Of a stretch of DNA of 64,000 nt, positions 22,601-34,600 are shown one piece after another. Made by a program: the position numbers and the translations under genes. Under the pieces are notes generated by a model. It worked only from the letters and a program-made list of their open reading frames with translations, ran no database searches and had not been told where the DNA came from. Positions within the stretch are counted from its first letter, which is position 1. Each line of letters opens with the position of its first letter. The stretch is from Chrysogorgia sp. JL179-B06. Lineage: Eukaryota; Cnidaria; Anthozoa; Scleralcyonacea; Chrysogorgiidae. Where the stretch lies: assembly GCA_035772405.1 (NCBI GenBank), contig JAYKKM010000375.1, forward strand, positions 3,182,001-3,246,000. Reading direction: 5' to 3'.

Positions 22601-25600
22601 AATAATAGTAACACTTTTGTCTGGAATGAACAGATTTTACAATCACCATGGTCTCGTCGTGTATGTGGGCAATATTGCTTGTTTTATGCTCTTCACAGGT
22701 GTAGAAATATACCCATGTCAACTATTGTAAACATGTTTACTGATAATAAGGAATGGAATGATATGCTTGTAAGGGATTTTATTCGTAAATGGTTTATTAT
22801 GTAGAAATATATGTTCAATAAAAAATAAAAAAATCAAGTGTTTTATTTATTTTTATTTCAATGATTTTATTCATATTAACAAGCTATAAATACAACGTGT
22901 TCGTTTGAACCAATAGGGATGGCTCATCCTTCTGCGACGTTGTTTCCTCCCTCCTTTTCTCACTGTGGACTCTGAAGGTGCATGTGGGTTATCTTCCAAG
23001 GGTTCATGGAGTGCCTTTGTTTTATACTCTCTGACCAATTTTAAACGATTTTCATTTCTTACGATGCCTTCCGGAATGTTTACATTTCCTAATACTTTGA
23101 CAAAAAGTGGCCACCCAGGTGGATTAAAACCCTTTCTATGACGCAACACATCGTTTACAAGGTCTATAACATTGCTCCCTGGAATAGGCCTTCCCTCGTA
23201 CACTAGTTGGGCTTTGTCGTTCCATCCAATGAGATCTTTATTGTCTTTTAACTTGTTGAGCTCTAGCTTTCATAGTAGCGGGAACGCTTTCCAAAATGTC
23301 AGTCTCTATTGCCTCAGGCAACAAAGGAGGAGAGGGCTCTGTTTCAGTACTTTCGGCAGCTGTCTTTGACTTTGTATCTTCAGGTTCGACGGGTTTAGGG
23401 GGCACGACACTCACACGAACGGGTTCACTCATTCTTTTATTGTAGTAATTTAAATAGCGTTGAAGTGTTTAATTATACATTTTAGCTTTTTCATCCTCAG
23501 TCAAATCCCGCCTCATAATTAAACTTTCCATTTCCGAATCTAAGCGATTTACTTGCGCAGTAAGGGGCTGGATCAATGGTTGTCTCTGGGATGGATTATC
23601 TGTCGTGTGTTCGGGAACAAGAACCATTCGCTTAACGTGTACCATTACTTAATCAGAAAACTAGCCAACTGTTCAACGGTGCGAGGATCAAAGGCAAAAA
23701 TCCCTCTCCCTTTTGTAAAATAATTTCTTTCCGCTTTCTTAAAGGGTTATGCTTGTCTGCAACAAACTGTAAATGATCTTTGAATGGAGATAATCTTTTC
23801 GACACCCGTGGATTAACTTTAATTGTTTTCAGATAGACGTTCAAACAACATTCCGTGATAGCTTCGAGCAAATCGTTGTGTGCGACCTCGAGTAGAGCTT
23901 TTCGTTGGCGAGGAGAACACTTTTGTAATACTTTTAAAAAGTCAGAGTTCCTTCTTATACGAACTGACATGTCTAAATGAAGACCGATTAATCTGCTAGG
24001 TCTTTTTATGTTCGTGGCATATAAATATAATGTTTATCCTGCGGAAATATGCCAGACCGCAGGCGTGTTTCATCCGGACATGTAGGTGTTAAGTCAATAA
24101 ACATGTAGGAATAAGGCTGTTTCGTCGCTATATGATAAGCTTGTTGAAAAAATTTAACGTTATTTGGGTAGAGTTGCTTAGCCAAATGAATAACTTGACT
24201 AGCATCTCTGACATTCTTCGTTAGTACAATGTAACTGGCGTTTAATGAAATAGTTCGATGATCTTTGCTTTGGTGAAACAGATTCTGCACGATGTAAATG
24301 ACACTTAAGTTCCCATGGTGAGATTTCTTAGTAAATAACTTTGCGATAATAGCGTCTTTCTCGCCCATCATATCGTCAAATATATACAAGTTCCGCATCT
24401 TTGGGTTAATAGTGTCAAATATGGAGTCCGGTACTCCTTGAATGAACTGAATGCCAGGCACTAGTGACTCTATTTCAGAAAAAGTATCTTGATATTCAGA
24501 GTAGAAATACACGATATTTTCGGGGCTTGGATCTATCATGATCTGAGCATTTGCTAACAGCTGTTTGACAAACGTCGTTTTCCCCGTCTTGGTCCCTCCG
24601 GAGATTAGGAGACCAAAAGGATGTGTTAACTGTAACGAATACATTGATTAAATGAACAGGTTGTCCAGGTACACTGTTATTTTATTCGTTTCGGTTCATA
24701 TGCGACTCACGCTATTTTAATCATTGCGGTTCATATGTGACTCACGCAACCGTGACTCACGCAACCGTGACTCACGCAACCGTGACTCACGCAACCGTGA
24801 CTCACGCAACCGTGACTCACGCAACCGTGACTCACGCAACCGTGACTCACGCAACCGTGACTCACGCAACCGTGACTCACGCAACCGTGACTCACGCAAC
24901 CGTGACTCACGCAACCGTGACTCACGCAACCGTGACTCACGCAACCGTGACTCACGCAACCGTGACTCACGCAACCGTGACTCACGCAACCGTGACTCAC
25001 GCTCGCGTCATATCTATTTTAATTTTTACCGCGCTTTTTTTTTTCTCAAGTCAGCCAATCAGAAATCAATAATAAAATAATATATAAGGAGGATCAAATC
25101 AGTGTAAATGTACATCTGTTTAGAAAGCTTTCATGATGGAAAGAAAACGCGAGCAAGATAGAAAAAGGAGTCGCATGCATAGACTCCGCAATAGGCAGTG
25201 CAAGATGCGGCTGGAACAGGTAATGGCGTACCTGCTTAATCACGCACATGACCACTGGAAGGTCATTCAGAGTATACCAGATCCTGGTGTGGAGGAACCA
25301 CAGCCTATTCTGGACGAGCAAGTACAGCCGCAGCAAGAATGGCCACGACAGCAGCCCGCGCATGCCACCGCAAGTACAGCCACAGCAAGAAGAATGGCCA
25401 CGACAGCAGCCCGCGCACCAGTAAGCACAGATGCCACCGCAAGTACAGCCGCAGCAAGAAGAATGGCCACGACAGCAGCCCGCGCACCAGTAATCACAGA
25501 TGCCACCGCAAGTACAGCCGCAGCAAGAAGAATGGCCACGACAGCAGCCCGCGCACCAGCAAGCGCAGATGCCACCGCAAGTACAGCCACAGCAAGAAGA

Positions 25601-28600
25601 ATGGCCACGACAGCAGCCCGCGCATCAGTAATCACAGATGCCACCGCAAGTACAGCCGCAGCAAGAAGAATGGCCACGACAGCAGCCCGCGCACCAGCAA
25701 GCGCAGATGCCACCGCAAGTACAGCTGCAGCAGGAAAAGCAACATAATATAGGGGCAATCGTGAACGACCCATGCGTTGACCTCTATAATGAAAATACGC
25801 AAGACATCATTGACATGATAGACGTTGGTTTGTTTTTGTAAAAATCAATGTATAATATTTATTAACTTCCTAATTATATAATTACCATTACAGTTATAAA
25901 GATCTATAGTAGCCATAAGGCAATGTATTGAAATTACCTAATATTACCGTTTATTATATACAATCCTATAATCTTTTCTTTGTCGCTTTGTAATAACTTG
26001 CTTCGTGCTATTGTCTCTGGTAATTTTATAAGGGATATCGACTGAAACTTTCGACGATCATACCTGTCTCCGGTTCCTCCTCCCCTCACTGGGTGCCACG
26101 TGAATTTGCGTGACGATCACTGAAATCTGAGACGATACAACACTGATGTGCGGGATAACACGCTGTGTGGGAAAACAGCGGGGCACGAGTATTCACGTGG
26201 CACCCAATGACAGCTGTTTCGAATTTCAAATTACCGCGCGTGCAATTGTCGTCTCAGCTTTCAGTGATCGTCACGCGTATTCACGTGGCACCGGGGTATC
26301 ATAAGCATCGCTTTCTTTCAATATTAAATATACTAGAAGTTACTATCGCAAGGGAAGTGCTGCCTCAAAATCCAAGGCAGTCGTAATATTTTGCAAAATT
26401 TCAAAACTAAGTGGTGGGTTAGTTATTGAACTCAAGTCAGAGGAGTATAGCCTCGTACCCATGCGGTTATGGTTCAGGTAATACCAGAGCAGTGAGTTCT
26501 ACATATATATGGAGCTCACAATGAGCTTGCTGGACCATAGGTACGTACTAACTCTGGGGTACTCTGGGATAAGTTAGACATCTATCTGGGGTAATACATT
26601 CATTATGCACAGCCAGGGCCCCCTGCACATGCTGCATGTCTGAGTACCCCACTTGTTGTGTTGTAACCGTTCTCAACATCTATTCACAATATAGTAGTTG
26701 ATGAACATGTGTAATATTAAACAGATGTAAATTGAACAGTTGCATAAAAATGCAGTTCAATATGAACACAAAACGTTGACATTATAACAGCTGATAAACT
26801 AAATTAATCAAAATTTGTTTCTGGCATAAAAATGCAGTTCAACTTCAATATGAACACAAAAAGTTGGCATTATGACAGTTGATAAACTAAGTTAATCAGA
26901 ATTTGTTTCTTGACATTATAACAGTTGATAAATTTGTATAAAAATGCAGTTCAATAATAATACTGAATTCTGTTTTAGGTCTATTCAATACTGAATTCTG
27001 TTTTAGGTCTACCTCTAATACATTAGATTATATTATGAATGTAATGTATTGAAAAATTGATTAAAGTTAAAGTATTAAAGTAATATATCTCACAGCTGTG
27101 TATGAGCATATCGTGAGAAACGATTAACTCACACCAATATACACCTAAAATAAAAGGTAAATCTTATTCACAAACAAATAATTTGATAATTGTGATATTG
27201 ATATTGATAACCATGACGAGTAGCATATTATAAACAATGACAATTGATCTCCTTAAAATTTAATAGCGAGTTAAATTCTAGTTGCCTTACCTTGACAAGA
27301 GTCAAAGTTAAAATTCGCAAGCACAACCAGGCTAAAGCACAGCTGCCAGAAGTTCATCACTAAAGCAGAACACGTTATATGACGATTGACGAATGAAGCT
27401 CTCTTCACAAAGTATGATGGCCTCGTAGCTAAAGACATTTTATTTTGTTTCCGTTGGCGAGTTCCGAACATTTGATTCGGATAGTTTACGCATCCGGCGA
27501 TTATACGAACATCTACGAGTTACGTCATAAAACGTCATAAATCTGTGGACAAACATCCAAAAAACATCCATGATTGTTTTTTAAAGTCGATACATAGTTC
27601 CGCGAAGAGGTCTGGGCACGAGACACAGCAACCCAAGTCAAGATTAGTGTGCTGCCTACGGCAGCAAAAACATCAGAATTTCCATAATATAGAATAAAAT
27701 AGAGAAACACATCACAGGCGTCAGAGTTGGGCTCCCTGTGTCTCTACCCCTTCGTCTTGACTTGCCTCTCCCCCCACATCCGCCTCATTACTAGTAAATT
27801 ATTCGTATCTGATTGTGTTTGATGTGTGGTTTTTCTTTTCTTTGCGGGTTGAATGTAACATTGGTGGTTTTCTGCATTTCCGCAATTATATGTCTGGGGC
27901 TGTTCGTTGGCTCTTTTCACCACTATGTTACAGTGTTGACATTTCACGACTGATGCGCAAATTGGCCGTTTATCACCCACCACTGCTTTATGTCGATCGA
28001 AATATTCCTGGCTTTTAAAGAGCCGGTTGCAATCGTTACACTTTACCCAGCTCGTTATCTGGCAGTTTTGTGCGTAGCATAACTTGCAGCACGTATCTCC
28101 GCAGAGATGATCTTCGACTTTCTCATATGATACCCTTTCTTACAGACGTGGCAATACTTCTTTCGAGCGAGGAATGCTGGCATGCTTGTTGTTACATCAT
28201 AATGCCGATCAAATAAGCCTGAAACACCTTCACTTCTTCGATACCGCACTGACCCAAAGGAACGCTGGCTTTCTCGTGTAATTCGTGAGCGAGGTCGCCT
28301 TGTAAAACTCTTCGACAATCACTTATACTACAGTAACGCTCATCGTTGTCGACCTTGGCTTTTGCCACGACGATGGCGCGACTAGACAGAGGTCGTCTTT
28401 GTTTTGAATACGGACTATGCCTATGGCTCTTTTGTTCGTCAGGTACTTTTCTAGCTTGGCAATATTTCGCTTTCTTCCCGTCCCACCATATGGCATCTCG
28501 ACATGAATTATATGGACAGTAATTGAATCGTTTAACCTAAACGCATCATTTGATTGGATTACTCTCTCGATTTCGGACAGAATTCGTTCAACGGTTAATC

Positions 28601-31600
28601 TCTCACGAGGCATAAACGGCAACGAAATAGGATACTCGAGTTGTGGCGAACTCATGATAAACCTAACTTGGTCGTGCATAGCAACACCATCGGTAACGCG
28701 ATCAAGTAGGCTTTCAAACACGTTGTGTAACTGCCTGAGGACATCAGTAATTCCTCGTACTTGTAAATCATGAAATTGGACTCGGTAATTTAATAGTAAA
28801 CAATGGAACAGTTTTAGATTTCTTACTTGATGTTTGCATGCTGGGGGTAGCGGGTCGCTTGCGGTTTCCTTCTCCGGTCTGGAAAACCCCGGGCCGAGGT
28901 TCAGATAGGTCAGCGAGGAAAGAGTCATCGTTCCAATCGGCGTTGTACCACTCAGGCATAACTTCAGGGCAATCAGGGGTCGATGGCGGATTGACACTCG
29001 CTAGGTCAACTAAAAACGAGTCATCGTTCCAATCCGCGTTGAACAAGTCGCGTTCTTCAGTCGACCAATTAGTGATTAGTTCTGGACATATTCCGCGTCT
29101 CTCGTTCTCCAATCTGCGAATCAATTCCTCTGTACGTATCGTCAGCTTCTGTATGAACGCCGCTTCTCGATGTCTTTCGTCGAAGTCAAAAATCCACTCC
29201 ATTACCTCGATCTCTTTGATGGTTGTACAACCTTTAATCACTTCGATAAGATCCATTGCTAACAAAGAACAGGAAAAGCAACATTAACTTCCGATCAGAA
29301 TAAAATACAATTTATATGCAACAATCGACTCAATAAATATGAATATCTCACCTTTTCAAAATCACAAATATACGTCGCAAAATAAATCTCCAAACAAACT
29401 AAATCCAACACGACGAACTCCAATGCTGCAGCCCTTGTCTCACGTCTCGATAAGAACACGTTCATTCAAAGTATTCATCCAAAAAGAACAGACGAAATGT
29501 AAACCAAGCATCGTATACAAGGTTTATATAACGATACACATTGTACGCGTCACGGTTGCGTTATACAATACGCGCCATACGCGCCTGCTAGACTTGTTGC
29601 GGGGGTTAAAAAATCGGAGCATATCTCCCCTGCGCTACGTAATCTTCACTGGTTGCCGGTGAGATCACGGATTGTTTTTAAGATACTAATAATTACTTTC
29701 AAGGCTTTGCATGGCCAGGCGCCTGTTTATATTACTGATTTGCTAACTAAATATAAACCTACTCGTACTTTGAGATCATCTGACCAAAATCTGCTACTCG
29801 AGCCAAAATCCAAAATGGTGACTCATGGAGACAGAGCATTCTCGGTTGCCGCACCAAAACTGTGAAATTCATTACCACAGGAAATTAGAAGCTAATTAAA
29901 ATGTTAAGTAATTTTAAGTCTGCAGTTAAGACTTTTCTTTTTTAAAATTAATAGTTATTGTTCCTAGTGTTAATATATGTAGTAGGCTTTATCTTATAAT
30001 GAAACTGTAATTAGTTTTAAAAGTAACTTTAAGAATATATATATTGTTGTAAGAGCATTGAGACTATTGTATAATGCTCCTAATACGTCTTTATTATTAT
30101 TATTATTATACAATACGCGCCACGCGTGCTTGAGTCACGGCGGCTGTGCGTCACGCGTGAGTCACGCTCAGCATGACGTGTGTTGCTCGACCAATCAGCG
30201 CGCGGCGGCATCCCTTTGTTACGGTATATGGGGGGGGTTTATCTACTACTCGTTCTTATTTCTAGTCAAAAACAATTGATGTAAGTTTTTTTAATACATT
30301 TATGCAAGTTGAATTATGTTATGAATTGATTGCTGTTTTGATAAAATAAATGCATTAAGATTACAGTATTTATGTTGTTTCTTCCCACTGTAAATAATAT
30401 ACATTGTATTCTAATCAATATACAGTATTACACTAATAATTGGTATTTAAAAGCCTCCAAATTTGATAAAATGTATCCTCGTTGAGTACTATACAACAGA
30501 TTGTTTTTGCATTAGCAATAATATTAAATTAAGTATGTACCTGCCTATACCTGCCCTTAGAACATACTTTCTACTTCAGCTAAAGTACAAAGGTTTTTTA
30601 AGAACCAGTCTCATTTGTCAGCCTGAAGTGGTTCTTGTATTTTGGGTGATTAATTGCCTAAATTTCATGCTGATGGTTCTTATTCAACTGGTTCTTTTAT
30701 GCTGGTTTTTACTGTAGTCTATTAATGACAGAATCAAACACTATTTATAAAAAGCAATACGGGCTTGAAGGGGAAGCTGGTGTCTAATGCGTCTTTGAGA
30801 AATCTTTTTACATAGAGAATCTACATGTATAGACCAGCTTAGGTTCTCATCAATAAGATCCATTTACAGTCATTTACAATAATTCGGTATTAACCGATAT
30901 TTTTATATGATAATCTATTTCTCAGATACCGGAAATATCGAAACTTACGTTATTACCGGTTATGTGTTAAACCATTTTCGCATTTTTGTAGAAAAAAACG
31001 TAAGCTGAACCTATTAACCTATTAAATGTATCAACTTTAAATTCCTCTCAGCCAACCATCATGGCAGCAATGGCAAAGTTTGCAACTTTGCACGGAGGTA
31101 CTTGGCGATTCAAGCCAGCAGTGCACCATCAGAGAGACTTTTTAGCAAAGCCGGACAGATTGTGACTCTGCAGCAAGCCTAACTGAAGCCTGACAGGGCA
31201 AACATGTTGGTGTTTCTTGCCTACTATTTATAATGATAAACTGGATTTTTAGAAAATTAGAATTAAAACATTTAAAATTTATCATGCTTAGACTTTTTCA
31301 GACCATGGCCAGCATTGCGTGAACGCACGCGACTGCTATTTAATATACCATGTCTAAAATACACGGGACGTTTTCGGGGGGAAAATTAAGCATGCGTGCC
31401 ATCGTGCCTTAGACTGCAATAGAGGCAAGCATAAAATAGGGAGACTAATACGGGTTGTTATCGGGTTACCATGAAGTATATACAGTATACCATTGTCATT
31501 GACCAAGTCATTCTGAATTTAACTACAGTAGAATTAAGAATACTGAATTCAGAGACACAGAGCCATGCCTTGGCAATGAAAATACTGAATTTAGAGACAT

Positions 31601-34600
31601 ACAGTGCCGTGCCGCCGTGCCTTGCAATGAAAATACTAAATTCAGAGACATACAATGTACAGTGCCGTGTCGCCGTGCCTGGAAATGAAACTACTGAATT
31701 CAGAGACATACAGTGTCGTGCCTTCGTGCCTTGGCAATGAAAATACTGAATTTAGAGACATACATGCAGTGCCGTGCCACCGTGCCTTGGCAATGAGAAT
31801 ACTGAATTCAGAGACATAGGTAAAGAAAGCGCAACAGCCGACCCTGCTATATTTATCATATAACATGCGTCTGTGGGAACGGGTACGCGGGCACGATTTT
31901 TGCTAAAATCTCCGTGTATTTTGGGCTACATTTGGTTTCGCGAAAATCTGTAAAATAGCGGTATATTCGATATTACCGGTATTTTTTTTCCGGTATTGGT
32001 AATCTTTTTTTTTCAATACCGCATCAGCCTTGTATTTATTTCAATTATGTTGATCTTTGTTCCCAAAGCACACCAAGATTCTGTCCTCGCCATCCAATCT
32101 TCTCAAGAGTCCTTTGATTGTCGGTGATGTTCCTGCGGAGCCATTGCTGTTTAAAGGAGTTGGGTGAGTTTTTATTTCGTAAAACAACTACTCCAGCTAA
32201 ATGGTCTTGCTTGTGGTCTACTGGTTACTACCACTAATCCGGCTAAATAAAGACTGGATCAACTATTGTTTCGATGCTGCGAAAAAATTAAGCTGTGGAT
32301 ATTTCGCAGCGGCCATCTTGAAGGGACCAGCTACCGGTATATAGTTTTACTGTAGGCCACAGAGGCTATCTGCACGTATCTGATCTTTTAAGATGCTAAA
32401 ATGAATAAGTTGTCAAATGTTTTCCCGTAATTTAGAACACAAACAATGGCTCCATTACAGTAACTATGAAGCCGGCAATATTTCGGGGCGGCCACCGTGG
32501 TCACTCTAATATGGCCGCCACGCGCTAATCCCGGCTTCATAGTTACTGTTATATAGTCGTAGTTTGTGTTCTAAATTACGGGAAAACCTTCGACAACTGA
32601 TTCATTTTAGCATCTTAAAAGATCAGAGACAGATAGCCTCTGTCGTGTATAGTAAAACTATATAACGTGGTTCCAACAAGATGGCCGCCACGAGCTACTT
32701 CCAGCTTTCTGAACAATAGTTGCTCGACCCAGTCTTTATTTAGAGATCAGTGGTTACGTATAGGTTATATACCGTGACCGAGGTGTTTAAGCGATATATC
32801 AACCCGAGGGCGAAGCCCGAGGGTTGATATATCGCTTAAACACCGAGGTCTAAGGTATATAACCGCCTTATATCACCATTGGTGAAGTTTAGTATTTATG
32901 AGGTTGATAACTAGTTAACAACCTCATGAATAATTTTATGAGGTTGATATCAGATATAATGGCCACTAGAGAACAAAGGAAACTGAACCAACGGTGATAT
33001 AATACACAATACACATGTCTTACCTTATTTTACCTCACCTTACCTTACCTCACCTTACCTTGCCTTGCCTTGCCTTGCCTTACCTCACCTCACCTTACCC
33101 TACCTCACCTCACCTTACCCTACCTACCTCACCTTACCCTACCTCACCCTACCCTACCTCACCTTACCCTACCTTACCTCACCTTACCTTATAACCTTAC
33201 CTTATCTTACTTACCTTATCTTACTTACCTTACCATACCTTACCTCACATTACCTTACCTTATTTTACTTCACCTCACCTTACTTCACCTTACTTCACCT
33301 CACCTCACCTTGCCTTACCCTACCTCACCTTACCCTACCTACCTCACCTCACCTTACCCTACCTCACCTCACCTTAGCTTATAACCTTACCTTATTTTAC
33401 TTACCATACCTTACCATACCTTACCATACCTTATTTTACCTTATTTTACCTCACCTCACCTTACTTCACCTCGCCTTACCCTCACCTCACTTTACCTTAC
33501 CCTCACCTCACCTTAGCTTACCTCACCTTACCTTACCTTACCTTACCTTACCTTACCTTACCTTACCTTACCTTAACTTACCTTACAGCCAATTCTTATC
33601 ATTCCTTCTTGAATATCTTTCAGGATGACGTCTGATGCAGACAACCCGTTGCTTCTAGATGTTCTCACTGCATCTACATCATCGTATTCTTATTATCCTA
33701 ATGATGCCATCTCTGAATATCCTCACGCCGTCGGCAAAAGTACATTGTTGTTAGCAGCATTACAAGCTCGCAATAACGCGCGTGTTGTTATCTCTGGTTC
33801 TCTCGACTTTTTCAGCGACGAGTAAGTATACCTTTCTCCTTCATGCAACGAGGTATTTACCACAAAAGATCGAGATATTTAATGAACAAAACAATCTCTG
33901 TGATTTTGATATCCAGAACGCTGTAGTTGTTTTGAATAAAAATGAAAAAACCTAATTCTAGCATACATCTTTATTTACAAAAGTTATCTTACAGAAGACT
34001 TGAAAGTGCCAATGAATCGAAAATTAATTTTGTCTTATTTGAAAGAACTCTTAAGGTAGCAAGATCCCTCTGAATACATTTTTAATACCATACAATATAA
34101 CAATTAACCCTTACAACCATTTGATAGAACATATGACAAATAATATTTCCACACAAAAAGTTTGCATAAATTATGCTAATTAGCTGACGAAATGGCCGCC
34201 GATTGGTCAAAATCTGGATATACTTCAAACAAATTTGCCATTTTCCAAACACTATTTCTCCCTCATTTTCCCATATATTTCAATAAAATTTTCACCACAG
34301 CCTCCTAACAGGAATATCTAGGGAATGGTGGTAGGAATTTTGAATCTGATTCATACTTGTTGAATTATCTGACATAATTAATATAATTTAGGTGGTGGAA
34401 ATTGAAAAAAAAAGAAAAAAGCATGTCAGAAAATAGCTGAAAGTTTATATTGAAAATGCTACCACCAGAATATGCCTTAGTATATAAGCTATTAACTCAG
34501 AAACTTTCAGGACCTTATCTCTAAAACTGCCTGAGAAATCTTGTTTGAAGTATATCCCGATTTTGACCAATCGGCGGCCATTTCGTCAGCTAATTAGCAT

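Larger units (their letters stand above)
22420..30290. mobile_element. Decayed Polinton-lineage element B
   Basis: Protease (+), two small genes (-), packaging ATPase (-), a repeat-containing gene (+) and the N-terminal part of pPolB (-) are all hallmark or frequent neighbours in Polinton-lineage elements. They lie inside DDOST intron 4 and carry frameshifts and stops. The integrase and the catalytic part of the polymerase are missing, and the limits are approximate. Its ATPase differs clearly from the one at 3914, so this is a separate lineage and an older insertion. Confidence 0.7.
30882..32030 (+). mobile_element. hAT derivative 1, keeps the transposase C-terminus
   Basis: The right end CAATACCGCATCAGCCT and the ACCGGTATT-rich subterminal repeats match the element at 41421-42302. 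The left end is truncated. Inside are the hATC remnant (31100-31235), tandem repeats (31535-31820) and a stretch with TGGCCAGCATTG also present in the other copy. Confidence 0.7.

Noticed and set aside
24737..25002. Possible CRISPR array
   Set aside because: Units are directly adjacent without unique spacers, and the DNA is eukaryotic.
24717..25080. Long open frames in several phases (DSRNR, ATVTH, RESRL, SHGCV repeats)
   Set aside because: They result from a 15-bp unit, divisible by three and free of stops in most frames; the composition is purely that of the repeat.
25133..25270. bZIP transcription factor that would bind the adjacent AP-1 array
   Set aside because: The basic region is suggestive, but the invariant Asn and a leucine heptad repeat are missing. 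The idea is attractive but unsupported.
25259..25773. Ala/Val-rich membrane-like proteins on the minus strand of the 69-bp repeats
   Set aside because: They are antisense readings of the repeat; the plus-strand Gln/Pro reading has a promoter, a start and unique ends.
33065..33628. Leu/Pro/Thr/Tyr-rich protein of 187 residues
   Set aside because: It is the translation of the CCTTA/CCTCA pentamer satellite.
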